Shown piece by piece: positions 1 through 7,742 of a stretch of DNA of 64,000 nt; the stretch's first letter is position 1, and each line of letters begins with the position of its first letter. The stretch is from NCBI RefSeq assembly GCF_030817015.1, contig NZ_JAUSYS010000001.1:806001-870000 (forward strand), written 5' to 3'. The translations under genes were made by a program, and so were the position numbers. The notes under the pieces were generated by a model, which made no database searches, was not told the DNA's origin, and saw nothing but the letters and a program-made list of their open reading frames with translations. Source of the DNA: Arthrobacter sp. V1I7 (GTDB taxonomy: Bacteria; Actinomycetota; Actinomycetes; Actinomycetales; Micrococcaceae).

Positions 1-407
1 GCGTCGAGGAAGCTCAGCACGGCGCGCATGGAGGACTGCATCACGGCGGTGCCGATGCTCCCGGGCGAGGCGCCGATGATGCCGGTGGGTTTGCGGGCGA
101 ACGAGTTGGTGCCCCAAGGACGCGAGCCCCAGTCGATGGCGTTCTTCAACGCCCCCGGAATGGAGCGGTTGTATTCGGGCGACACGAAGAGGATGCCGTC
201 GGAGGCTTCGACGGCGTCCTTTAGGGCTCGGCCTTCCGGCGGGAAATCGGCGTCATAGTCGTAGCTGTATAGCGGCAGGTCCTTGATGGGGATCTCCATG
301 AATTCGAGATCCTCCGGTGCGAGCTTGATCAGGGCCCTGGACAGAGTCCTGTTGATGGAGCCGCTGGCCAGGCTTCCGACGAAATAGCCGATCTTGTACG
401 TTGCCAT
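1..407 (-). CDS. NAD(P)H-dependent FMN reductase family protein (3' end outside window)
   Basis: Flavin reductase or quinone reductase of the NADPH-dependent FMN reductase family, which carries FMN and transfers hydride from NAD(P)H. Only the first 135 residues are visible; the gene runs off the left edge. The N-terminal strand-loop (GSLASGSINR, residues 11-20) is the phosphate-binding loop for FMN, and SPEYNRSIPGALKNAIDW at 76-93 is the family signature. The ATG at 405-407 is chosen because GGAAGGAA lies 7 nt upstream. The substrate cannot be told from sequence. Confidence 0.88.
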   Translation of the reverse strand, partial: MATYKIGYFVGSLASGSINRTLSRALIKLAPEDLEFMEIPIKDLPLYSYDYDADFPPEGRALKDAVEASDGILFVSPEYNRSIPGALKNAIDWGSRPWGTNSFARKPTGIIGASPGSIGTAVMQSSMRAVLSFLD

Positions 408-615
408 GAGCTTGTTCCTTCCCAGGGCCGGAACTCCGGCCAGGTCGACGATGCGGGTGCTCCGGGCCGGGCGGAAGCCGGCCCACCCCCAAGTTCAACA
501 CGGAGGACCCGCCAGAGACAGGCTTGCCGCAGATTTTCCAGCAGACCGGAGGGAATCGGAGCCGGGCAGAACGTCGCTGAAGACAGCCCGGCGGCTGGCG
601 AGCTGCAGAACCGGT

Positions 616-643
616 CGGGCCATAATAATCGGGCCATAATAAT
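616..643 (+). repeat. Two tandem copies of a 14-nt AT-rich unit
   Basis: CGGGCCATAATAAT occurs twice without a gap (616-629 and 630-643) in a 554-bp stretch with no protein gene (408-961). The ATAATAAT cores look like -10 boxes and sit 32-60 nt upstream of the tRNA-Pro-like sequence, so they may be a promoter for it. No clear -35 box accompanies them. Confidence 0.6.
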
Positions 644-674
644 AGGACCGGCGCGGCGGCATACGTCGGGTCAA

Positions 675-748
675 CGGGATGTATTGCAGTTGGGTAGCGC
701 ACCTGGACGGGGGGGGCAGGGCGGCAGGTTCAAGTCCTCCCATCTCGA
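675..748 (+). pseudogene. tRNA-Pro(GGG)-like sequence, probably degenerate
   Basis: A complete tRNA outline can be drawn. The 7-bp acceptor stem CGGGATG (675-681) pairs with CATCTCG (741-747) with one G-T wobble. The D-loop is AGTTGGGTA. The T-arm is GCAGG-TTCAAGT-CCTCC with one C-C mismatch. The discriminator is A748. The D-stem TTGC/GCGC pairs badly. The anticodon stem is only CCTG/CAGG around an 11-nt loop containing eight G (709-716), where a 7-nt loop with GGG is expected, and the variable loop is short. The layout matches actinobacterial tRNA-Pro. The bad anticodon arm makes a relic more likely than a working tRNA. Confidence 0.5.
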
Positions 749-961
749 CGGTGCGGGCCGGAAACGGCAGAGAACAACCTGGGTCAGTGCGCTGGCCGTG
801 TTGGGCGCATACTCCGCGGAGTCATACCAATGACTCAGGTGGCCCGCACTTTTACCTGCCCGGCCGGTTTTCCTGGCGCTGAGATCCTTGGCAGCACTGG
901 CGGGCCCAAGCGAGTCCATGCTGTGATGCCAGGACCTATGGCAGAATCCCTGCCGGCCACC

Positions 962-2353
962 TTACGTCGCCGCGGCGGGAGCGATGTTGTGGTTGAGGCG
1001 GAAGACATTCTCGGGGTCGTAGCGGGCCTTCACGGAGGCCAGCCGGTCGTAGTTCACTCCGTATGCTGCCCGCACGCGCTCCTGCTCCGTTCCACCAAGA
1101 TTGTTCACGTACACCGCTGCCTGGAGGTAGGGGCTCATCGCCTCGAAGCAGCGGCGCGTCCAAGCGATATTCCTGTCGGAGTCGGCCGTATCCTCCCACT
1201 GGGACACGATCAGGAAGTCGTAATGACGATCACGGTGGGCAAAAGCTGTGGCCCGCGGGTCCACCCGACTGGCCGCCCCGGTCATCTGCTGAAATCCGAT
1301 GCCCGTATAGGGTGACGGGCTCGTTGCTGCGAACTCCAGCAGTGCCTCGATGGCACCGTCGGTGATGTCCTTGAGATAGCTTGATTTCCAGTAATGCTGG
1401 CGCCCGGCGGGGGCACCAGCGTCGTGCGCGCGCTGGAACGCCAGATAGGGCAGAGGTCGAAATTCCCCCTCGACAGGCTTGCCGAAGTTCCGCAGCGGCT
1501 GGAGGGTGAGCTCTCCCTCATGGAGCGGGCCGCAGTAGCACGCTGCTATCGAGACGACGGGCCGCCCCTCTGCATCCCGGCCTACTGAGGCGCTGGTGGA
1601 CAGTTCATCGGGTGCACCGCTCGAAAATTCGTAGTAGAAGCGCAACGCTGCCCTGGCCTGCTCCGCCGGGAAGACCAGCCCGCCGGCGAGCACAGTGCTG
1701 ACCGGGTGGAGCTGGTAAGTCAGTGAGGTAACGACGCCGAAATTGCCCCCGCCCCCGCGCAAGGCCCAGTAGAGATCCTCGTGTTCGGCAGGGCTGGCCG
1801 TCAGGAAGTCCCCGTCTGCGGTAACGATATCGGCCGCGAGCACATTGTCGCAGGAGAGACCATATTTGCCGTTCAGCCAGCCCAGACCACCGCCGAGCGT
1901 AAGGCCGGCAATGCCAGTGACGGAGATTACTCCCAATGTGGTGGCCAACCCAAAGGCCTGGGTTTCATGGTCGAATTCACGGAGCAACAATCCCGTCTGT
2001 GCCTGGGCTGCCCGACGGGCAGGGTCCACCCTTATGCCTTTCATGCGGGACAGGTCAAGCATCAACCCGCCTTGGCACACGGACGCTCCGGAGACGCTGT
2101 GTCCTCCGCTGTGGATCGACAGCGGCAACTGTTGCGCGCGGGCGAAGCGCACGCCCTGAATGACGTCGGCCACCCCAGCGCAGCGGAGGATGGCTGCCGG
2201 CCTGCGGTCGATCATGGCGTTGAATACGTGGCGGATGCGGTCGTAGTCCGGGCCACGGGGAGTCAGCAACTCGCCCTGCAGGCGACCCGCCAAGGCGCCG
2301 AGCGGGCTTGTGTCCTGGGCGGCCCCGCTACTGGTAAATGGTCCTTGTGGCAT
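962..2353 (-). CDS. FAD-binding oxidoreductase with berberine-bridge C-terminus
   Basis: Secreted-type or cytoplasmic FAD oxidase/dehydrogenase of the PCMH/BBE superfamily; such enzymes oxidise sugars, alcohols or secondary metabolites. At 463 residues it has the usual length. The N-terminal FAD domain carries HSGGHS (81-86), whose H85 is the expected 8-alpha-histidyl FAD ligand. YGLSCDN places C168 where bicovalent members attach FAD by a cysteinyl bond, so bicovalent flavin is possible. The C-terminal NYDRL...YDPENVFRLNHNI stretch is the BBE motif. No signal peptide or Tat motif is obvious. The start at 2351-2353 has a GGGGG run 5 nt upstream. Substrate unknown. Confidence 0.88.
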   Translation of the reverse strand: MPQGPFTSSGAAQDTSPLGALAGRLQGELLTPRGPDYDRIRHVFNAMIDRRPAAILRCAGVADVIQGVRFARAQQLPLSIHSGGHSVSGASVCQGGLMLDLSRMKGIRVDPARRAAQAQTGLLLREFDHETQAFGLATTLGVISVTGIAGLTLGGGLGWLNGKYGLSCDNVLAADIVTADGDFLTASPAEHEDLYWALRGGGGNFGVVTSLTYQLHPVSTVLAGGLVFPAEQARAALRFYYEFSSGAPDELSTSASVGRDAEGRPVVSIAACYCGPLHEGELTLQPLRNFGKPVEGEFRPLPYLAFQRAHDAGAPAGRQHYWKSSYLKDITDGAIEALLEFAATSPSPYTGIGFQQMTGAASRVDPRATAFAHRDRHYDFLIVSQWEDTADSDRNIAWTRRCFEAMSPYLQAAVYVNNLGGTEQERVRAAYGVNYDRLASVKARYDPENVFRLNHNIAPAAAT

Positions 2354-2443
2354 CCGAACCCCCGATCATTGGAGCCGATGTTGGCCCGGGGGGCAGCAGA
2401 TGTCAATGACTCAACACGAGCGCGATGTGAAGTCGACGGCCGG

Positions 2444-2449
2444 TAGACT
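2444..2449 (+). promoter_or_regulatory. -10 box TAGACT for a leaderless transcript
   Basis: TAGACT, then exactly six bases (GGGGCC), then the GTG at 2456. Transcription should start at or within a base of the start codon. Confidence 0.65.
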
Positions 2450-2455
2450 GGGGCC

Positions 2456-2680
2456 GTGCTGAACGAATTCTGGGCCTCCGCGTCAACCACCTACAAGGTG
2501 CTCGTTTTCAGCGCCATGGGCCTGATTGCCCTCGGCATCATTCTCAACCTGGTGGGAAACAGCTCGCAGAACCAGGGCCTCGCCGTCGCCTCGCTGCCGA
2601 TCATCGGACTGGGGCTGATCCTGCACATCGCCGGGATTGTGGTGCGCGGCCAGACCATCCGGAAGAACCTCAAGCGCTGA
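2456..2680 (+). CDS. Small two-helix membrane protein of unknown function
   Basis: 74 residues, not recognised. Two hydrophobic helices (about 17-35 and 43-62) are separated by a short polar loop (GNSSQNQG) and followed by a basic tail (RKNLKR), so both ends probably face the cytoplasm. The GTG start at 2456 is fixed by the TAGACT box 6 nt before it rather than by a Shine-Dalgarno. It lies just upstream of the dehydratase pair but has its own promoter, so no functional link is implied. Confidence 0.72.
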   Translation: MLNEFWASASTTYKVLVFSAMGLIALGIILNLVGNSSQNQGLAVASLPIIGLGLILHIAGIVVRGQTIRKNLKR

Positions 2681-2690
2681 CCGCTGGCAC

Positions 2691-2696
2691 TAGGCT
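2691..2696 (+). promoter_or_regulatory. -10 box TAGGCT for a leaderless transcript
   Basis: TAGGCT, six bases (GGATCC), then ATG at 2703; no Shine-Dalgarno lies between. Confidence 0.65.
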
Positions 2697-2702
2697 GGAT
2701 CC

Positions 2703-3176
2703 ATGACTATCAATCCGGATCTGCAGGGCCGCAGCTACCCTGCCGCAGAGGTGTACGACGTCGGCCGCGAGAAGATCCGCGAGTTCGCCCGCGCGGTCAA
2801 GGCCACCCACCCCGCCCATTTCGACGTCGACGCGGCCGCCGCCCTGGGCCACGGTGACCTGGTGGCGCCGCCGACTTTCGCGATCATCATCGCCCAGCGC
2901 GCCGACGCCCAGCTGATCGAGGATCCGGACTCCGGCATCGACTTCTCCCGGGTGGTCCACGCGGACCAGCGTTTCATCCACCATCGTCCGATCGTCGCCG
3001 GTGACCGGCTCGTCGCGGAACTGCACGTCGACGGCGTCCGCGCCATGGGCGGCGGAGCCATGATCACCACCCGCTCGGAAATCTTCGGGCTCACGCCGGA
3101 CGGGACCGGCGAGGATTCGCGCGAGCCCGTTGCCACCGCCACCTCGTCCATCCTGGTCCGCGGAGAGGGACAGTAA
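2703..3176 (+). CDS. MaoC-like (HadA-type) hydroxyacyl dehydratase subunit
   Basis: 157-residue single hotdog-fold protein of the FAS1-like dehydratase N-terminal family, resembling mycobacterial HadA/HadC. Those proteins form heterodimers with a catalytic HadB-type partner, and the next gene (3 nt downstream) encodes such a partner. The family dehydrates (3R)-hydroxyacyl thioesters, here ACP- or CoA-linked. The segment FSRVVHADQRFIHHRPIVAGD (about 80-100) is characteristic. Arthrobacter makes no mycolic acid, so the physiological acyl chain is unclear. Confidence 0.85.
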   Translation: MTINPDLQGRSYPAAEVYDVGREKIREFARAVKATHPAHFDVDAAAALGHGDLVAPPTFAIIIAQRADAQLIEDPDSGIDFSRVVHADQRFIHHRPIVAGDRLVAELHVDGVRAMGGGAMITTRSEIFGLTPDGTGEDSREPVATATSSILVRGEGQ

Positions 3177-3178
3177 CC

Positions 3179-3622
3179 ATGACAAGCACCCCCACCCTCG
3201 CCGGCCTGGCCGTCGGCCAGGACATCGGCAGCCGCAGCGTCGACCTCACCCGCACGGACCTGGTGAAGTACGCCGGCGCTTCCGGTGACTTCAACCCCAT
3301 CCACTGGAACGAAGCCTTCGCCACCGGCGTCGGACTGCCGGGCGTGATTGCGCACGGCATGTTCACCATGGGCGCGGCCGTCCAACTGGTCACCGACTGG
3401 GCCGGCGACCCCGCCGCCGTCGTCGACTTCCAGACCCGCTTCACCAAGCCCGTGCCGGTCGCCGACACGACAGGGTCCCCGGAGCCCGGAGCCGTGATCG
3501 AGGTCAGCGGCGCAATTGGAGCGCTCGACGCCGACGCCGGCACCGCCCGCGTGGACCTCACCGTAGTCTCGGCCGGGCAGAAAGTTCTGATGAAGGCACA
3601 GGCCGTCGTCAGGCTGGTCTGA
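3179..3622 (+). CDS. MaoC-like (HadB-type) catalytic dehydratase subunit
   Basis: 147-residue hotdog protein with the R-hydratase/dehydratase motif GASGDFNPIHWNEAFA (about 33-48), which holds the catalytic Asp and His, followed by GVIAHGMFTMG. It should be the active partner of the preceding subunit and act as a (3R)-hydroxyacyl thioester dehydratase. The ATG is 2 nt after the upstream stop codon, which indicates translational coupling and equimolar synthesis. Confidence 0.88.
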   Translation: MTSTPTLAGLAVGQDIGSRSVDLTRTDLVKYAGASGDFNPIHWNEAFATGVGLPGVIAHGMFTMGAAVQLVTDWAGDPAAVVDFQTRFTKPVPVADTTGSPEPGAVIEVSGAIGALDADAGTARVDLTVVSAGQKVLMKAQAVVRLV

Positions 3623-3625
3623 CCG

Positions 3626-3631
3626 TATGGT
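3626..3631 (+). promoter_or_regulatory. -10 box TATGGT for a leaderless transcript
   Basis: TATGGT, six bases (GCTGCC), then TTG at 3638, four bases after the upstream stop codon. This spacing is the main reason for accepting the TTG start. Confidence 0.5.
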
Positions 3632-3637
3632 GCTGCC

Positions 3638-4915
3638 TTGAGTAACCGCACGGCCACGGCGGCGGAGGTGACCCTCTGGCGGAACGCTGTCGTCGTTGCC
3701 TACGCGATGAGCGGCGTGGCGTTCGCCAGTTGGGTCTCCCGGCTCCCGGCCATCCGCGACGGCCTCGACCTTACCCCCGGAACCATCGGCCTGCTGCTGC
3801 TGTGCATGACGGCGGGCTCCTTCATCTCGGTGTCCGCGTCGGGGCTGATCGTGTTGCATTTCGGTTCCAAGCGGACCATCCGGATCGGCAGCATCATGGT
3901 GGGCTGCGGGCTCGTCCTGGCCGGCTTCGGAACGTCCGCCCTGGCCAACCCACTGGCCGTTGCCGCGGGCCTGGCCGTGATCGGCCTCGGCACCGCGAGC
4001 TGGAACACGGCCTCCAACGTCGAGGGCGCCGCTGTCGAACGGGCGGTACGCCGGCACATTATGCCCCGACTGCACGGAGCGTTCAGCGTCGGCACCGTCG
4101 CGGGCGCCGGGATGGGCGCCTGGGCCGCCGGGGCCGGGACCCCGGTGTTCTGGCATCTCGCCGCGGTGGGGGTGCTGGTGGCGGGCTCGGTGGCCACGGC
4201 CGCGTCATGGTTCCGTGCGGACACCACGCCGGTGGAGGCCAAAGAAAACTTCCAGCCGGCCAAGCCGGACACCTTCGAAGATCCGTCCACCGGACCGCTC
4301 CCCATCATCGGCCAGGCCGCCGGCCGTCCGGAGGAGCCGCTGGACATCAAACGCCAGATCGCGCAGGCCTGGCGGGACCGCAGGACGCTCCTGCTCGGCG
4401 TGCTGGTGCTGGGGCTGGCCCTGGCCGAGGGGGCTGCGGGGGACTGGGTGGCCCTGGCGCTCGCCGACGGCCACGGCCAGTCCGATGCCGCCGGCGCCGC
4501 CGGGTACGGGCTGTTCGTCACCTTCATGACGGTGGGCCGCTTTGCCGGCACGCTCGTCCTCGACCGCTTCGGCCGGGTCCCGGTGATGCGCTGGTGCGCC
4601 GCCATGGCCGTCCTGGGCCTCGGCTTGTTCGTCTTCGCCCCGGTTCCGTGGCTGGCATACGTGGCCCTGGCTATCTGGGGACTCGGCGCCTCGCTGGGCT
4701 TCCCGGTGGGCATGTCGGCGGCAGCGGACGACCCCGCCAAGGCCGCGGCCCGGGTGTCGGTAGTCTCCACGATCGGCTACGGGGCCTTCCTCTGCGGGCC
4801 TCCGTTGCTGGGCCTGCTGGCCGAACACATCGGCATCCTGCACTCGTTGCTGGCGGTGATGGTGATGCTGGTGGTGAGCTTCCTGCTATCGCCCGTGGCC
4901 CGGAAGCTCGGCTAG
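3638..4915 (+). CDS. MFS transporter
   Basis: 425-residue major facilitator with about 12 hydrophobic helices split into two halves by a hydrophilic central loop (about 195-250, rich in Pro, Glu and Asp). It resembles sugar/drug MFS proteins of the YbjJ type found in actinobacteria. HFGSKRTIRIG (after helix 2) fits the MFS loop 2-3 motif, and the related DRFGRVPVMR lies at the same place in the second half. The TTG start is supported by TATGGT 6 nt upstream. Substrate unknown; an exporter is as likely as an importer. Confidence 0.85.
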   Translation: MSNRTATAAEVTLWRNAVVVAYAMSGVAFASWVSRLPAIRDGLDLTPGTIGLLLLCMTAGSFISVSASGLIVLHFGSKRTIRIGSIMVGCGLVLAGFGTSALANPLAVAAGLAVIGLGTASWNTASNVEGAAVERAVRRHIMPRLHGAFSVGTVAGAGMGAWAAGAGTPVFWHLAAVGVLVAGSVATAASWFRADTTPVEAKENFQPAKPDTFEDPSTGPLPIIGQAAGRPEEPLDIKRQIAQAWRDRRTLLLGVLVLGLALAEGAAGDWVALALADGHGQSDAAGAAGYGLFVTFMTVGRFAGTLVLDRFGRVPVMRWCAAMAVLGLGLFVFAPVPWLAYVALAIWGLGASLGFPVGMSAAADDPAKAAARVSVVSTIGYGAFLCGPPLLGLLAEHIGILHSLLAVMVMLVVSFLLSPVARKLG

Positions 4916-4958
4916 GCCCTACACCGGCTCCGCTTACGGCGGGGGCCATGATCCCCGC

Positions 4959-4964
4959 TAGGCT
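4959..4964 (+). promoter_or_regulatory. -10 box TAGGCT for leaderless murB
   Basis: TAGGCT, six bases (GGTCAG), then GTG at 4971. Confidence 0.65.
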
Positions 4965-4970
4965 GGTCAG

Positions 4971-6038
4971 GTGACCCAGACACTGCTTTCCGACCTGACT
5001 ACGGCCGCCGTCGGCGGCCCCGCCGGCAGCTTCATCGAGGCCCGCACCGAGGCCGAAATCATCGACGCCGTCCGTTCGGCGGACGCAGCCCGCGAACCGC
5101 TGCTGATCATCGGCGGCGGCTCCAACCTGCTGGTGTCCGACAACGGATTCCCCGGGGCCGTCCTCAGGATCGCCTCGGAAGGGTTCACCGTCACCGCCGA
5201 GGATTCCTGCGGCGGTGTATCCGTCGTGGTCCAGGCCGGGCACAACTGGGACGCCGTGGTGCAACACGCGGTGCTGCACGCCTGGTCCGGCATCGAGGCA
5301 TTGTCCGGCATTCCGGGCGCCACCGGCGCCACTCCCGTGCAGAACGTCGGGGCCTACGGCTCCGACGTCTCCCAGACCATCGCCGCCGTCCGCACCTGGG
5401 ACCGGGAACGCAACGCCGTCCGGACCTTCACCAACTCCGAACTGACGTTCGCTTACCGGGATTCCATCCTGAAGCAGACCACCGTCAACGGCTCCCCGCG
5501 CTATGTGGTCCTCACGGTCGAATTCCAGCTTCCACTGGGCCGGATGAGCGCCCCCATCCGCTACGCCGAGCTGGCCAGGGCCCTCGGCGTCGAGGCGGGC
5601 AGCAGGGCATACTCAAACGACGTCCGGCGCGAGGTGATCCGGCTCCGGGCCTCCAAGGGCATGGTCTGGGACCCTGCCGACCGGGACACCTATTCCACCG
5701 GTTCGTTCTTCACGAACCCCATCGTGCCTGCCGACGCGGCCGCAACACTCCCCGGGGACGCCCCGCGCTACCCGGGCGGGCAGGACGGACTGACCAAGCT
5801 CTCGGCGGCCTGGCTGATCGATCAGGCAGGCTACGCCAAGGGCTTCGGCCTCGGGCAGGACAGCCTCTCCGGCGGCCGGGCGTCGCTGTCCACCAAGCAC
5901 ACGCTGGCCATCACCAACCGCGGTGGCGCGCGGACCGAGGACATGCTGGCGATCGCCCGCGAGGTGAGGCGCGGCGTCGTCGAACGCTTCGGTATTGAAC
6001 TGCACCCGGAACCGCTGCTGATCGGCGTGGAGCTCTAG
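4971..6038 (+). CDS. murB: UDP-N-acetylmuramate dehydrogenase
   Basis: FAD enzyme that reduces UDP-GlcNAc-enolpyruvate to UDP-MurNAc with NADPH, an early cytoplasmic step of peptidoglycan synthesis. At 355 residues it has typical actinobacterial length. The FAD-binding motif LIIGGGSNLLVSDNGFPGAV (about 44-63), SGIPGATGATPVQNVGAYG (substrate region) and YSTGSFFTNPIV, which supplies the catalytic Ser of type I MurB, are all present. The C-terminal helix region ends with a Glu-containing HPEPLLIG segment. The GTG start follows a leaderless promoter. Confidence 0.96.
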   Translation: MTQTLLSDLTTAAVGGPAGSFIEARTEAEIIDAVRSADAAREPLLIIGGGSNLLVSDNGFPGAVLRIASEGFTVTAEDSCGGVSVVVQAGHNWDAVVQHAVLHAWSGIEALSGIPGATGATPVQNVGAYGSDVSQTIAAVRTWDRERNAVRTFTNSELTFAYRDSILKQTTVNGSPRYVVLTVEFQLPLGRMSAPIRYAELARALGVEAGSRAYSNDVRREVIRLRASKGMVWDPADRDTYSTGSFFTNPIVPADAAATLPGDAPRYPGGQDGLTKLSAAWLIDQAGYAKGFGLGQDSLSGGRASLSTKHTLAITNRGGARTEDMLAIAREVRRGVVERFGIELHPEPLLIGVEL

Positions 6039-6072
6039 AGCCGGCGTTTCAGTACGCGATCCGGGCCGGGGC

Positions 6073-6555
6073 TCAGTTCCGGCGGCCGCCCGCGGAAACC
6101 CTGCTGAACAACATGAACGTGAAACCGGACGCCGCGGCGCCCAACAGGAAGACCTGGCAGAACGCCACGGACTGGGCGCTGGGGCCGCCCCGGAGCACCA
6201 GGCCGGCGCAGGCAAAGGCGACGGCCCCGGCGAGCAGGGCCAGGGAACCCAGCAGCAGGCTTTGGATCGTGGCGGGAAGCTCCGGCCCGGACTCAAGCCG
6301 CAGCCCGGCGTCCCCCGGGGGCGCCGCTGCGATCCGTGGCTGCAGCGCGGCCGCGGTGACGAAAGCGGTCACGGAGACGGCCGTACACACGGCGGCCGTC
6401 AGCTGCATGCTGCTCATCGTAGGGGAGAGGCGGGTCCCACTGGCAATCGCGACGGCCAGTCCGGCAGCCATTCCGGCCGCGCTGGATGCCCACCCCAGCA
6501 GGGCGAGCCGCCGGCACAGGGGCCGCAACTGCGGCCACATCTCACTCATCGTCAT
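6073..6555 (-). CDS. Four-helix membrane protein of unknown function
   Basis: 160 residues with four hydrophobic segments (about 16-38, 48-70, 98-120 and 128-150) and a basic C-terminus. I do not recognise the family. It converges with murB (34 bp apart) and has its own leaderless promoter (TACCCT, 6 nt before ATG). A second in-frame ATG two codons later is equally possible as the start. Confidence 0.65.
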   Translation of the reverse strand: MTMSEMWPQLRPLCRRLALLGWASSAAGMAAGLAVAIASGTRLSPTMSSMQLTAAVCTAVSVTAFVTAAALQPRIAAAPPGDAGLRLESGPELPATIQSLLLGSLALLAGAVAFACAGLVLRGGPSAQSVAFCQVFLLGAAASGFTFMLFSRVSAGGRRN

Positions 6556-6561
6556 CCATCA

Positions 6562-6567
6562 AGGGTA
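6562..6567 (-). promoter_or_regulatory. -10 box TACCCT for a leaderless transcript (minus strand)
   Basis: On the minus strand TACCCT is followed by six bases (TGATGG) and the ATG at 6555. Confidence 0.5.
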
Positions 6568-6619
6568 GGCAGTCCTGCTGGAAGGCGGCTGGGAACGGCC
6601 GGGGCGGAGGCCGTGGCCC

Positions 6620-6625
6620 TACGAT
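6620..6625 (+). promoter_or_regulatory. -10 box TACGAT for a leaderless transcript
   Basis: TACGAT, six bases (AATTCC), then ATG at 6632. It is back to back with the promoter of the minus-strand gene at 6555. Confidence 0.55.
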
Positions 6626-6631
6626 AATTCC

Positions 6632-7738
6632 ATGACAGCAGTGGTGCGCGCCCGGCTCAGCCGCGGAACCATGGGCCGGCTCCGGCTGGCCTCCCAGGAA
6701 CTCACGGAACCGGCCCGGGGTGTGGCCGGGGCAGTCCGGTGGATGACCGCAATGCAGGCCCAGGACCTGCAGGCCGCCCTCTGGGCGGTCGGGCAGCGGG
6801 TGCCCGGATCCCGCGTGGGCGATGTCCGGGACGCGCTGGACCGGGGTGGGATTGTGCGGTCTTGGCCGATGCGCGGCACCCTGCACCTGCTGGCTCCCGA
6901 GGACTTGAGATGGATCCTGGACATCACCGCCGACCGCCTGATCCGGGGCATGGCAGCACGCCACCGGGAGCTCGGAATTTCTGCGGCGGACGTCGACGCT
7001 GCCACTGAAGCCGGGCTGCAGCTGGTCTCCGGCGGCAGAGCCGCAAGCCGGGCGGAGCTGTTCGAGGCCTTCGAACGGGCTGGCCAGTCCACGGCCGGCC
7101 AGCGGGGCATCCACCTGCTGGGGATCCTGTGCCAGCGGGGATGGCTGGTGCAGGGCCCGCTGGCCGGCAACCAGCAGCTGGTGGTCGCCTTTGCCGACTG
7201 GATCAAAACGTCGCGGAGCCTGGACCGCGCAGAGGGCATCGCCGAGTGGCTGCTGCGGTATCTGCGCAGCCACGGCCCCGCCACGGAGCGTGACTTTTCG
7301 TGGTGGGCCGGGATCCCCCTCACTGAGGTCCGGATGGCACTGGCCGAGGTCAAGGGCCAGCTGGTGGAGTTGGAGTTCGAGGGCGCCAGCTACTGGCTGT
7401 CTCCGGAGACCGCGGCCCTGCTCGACGGCGGCGTCGTCCCCGGTGCACGCTCCGTGCTCGCGCTGCCTGGCTTCGATGAGTTCCTGCTGGGCTACACCGA
7501 CCGGTCGCTGGTGTTGCCGCCGGAGCACGCCAACAAGATCGTGCCGGGCGGCAACGGCGTGTTCCGGAAGACGATTGTGGCCGGCGGGCAGGTGGTCGGG
7601 ACCTGGACGGGCCCGGTAGCCGGACGGGGCGCCGCCGTCGTTCCCGAGCCGTTCGACAGCGTTAACGGACTGCGGCCTGCCGCCCAAAGATCCTTTGAGC
7701 TGCAGGCCGCGAAATACCGGAGGTTCCTCGGGGTTTGA
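6632..7738 (+). CDS. Winged-helix DNA-binding protein of the HTH_42 (AlkZ/YcaQ-related) superfamily
   Basis: 368 residues with the architecture of the HTH_42 family, whose studied members AlkZ and AlkX (YcaQ) are DNA glycosylases that unhook crosslinks or bulky alkyl adducts. An N-terminal winged helix is followed by MTAMQAQDLQAALW (about 38-51), where AlkX-type enzymes carry a Gln-X-Gln catalytic motif, and by IVRSWPMRGTLHLL. Many actinobacterial paralogs have no tested activity, so DNA repair is an inference. It converges with asd, 4 bp apart. Confidence 0.75.
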   Translation: MTAVVRARLSRGTMGRLRLASQELTEPARGVAGAVRWMTAMQAQDLQAALWAVGQRVPGSRVGDVRDALDRGGIVRSWPMRGTLHLLAPEDLRWILDITADRLIRGMAARHRELGISAADVDAATEAGLQLVSGGRAASRAELFEAFERAGQSTAGQRGIHLLGILCQRGWLVQGPLAGNQQLVVAFADWIKTSRSLDRAEGIAEWLLRYLRSHGPATERDFSWWAGIPLTEVRMALAEVKGQLVELEFEGASYWLSPETAALLDGGVVPGARSVLALPGFDEFLLGYTDRSLVLPPEHANKIVPGGNGVFRKTIVAGGQVVGTWTGPVAGRGAAVVPEPFDSVNGLRPAAQRSFELQAAKYRRFLGV

Positions 7739-7742
7739 CGCC

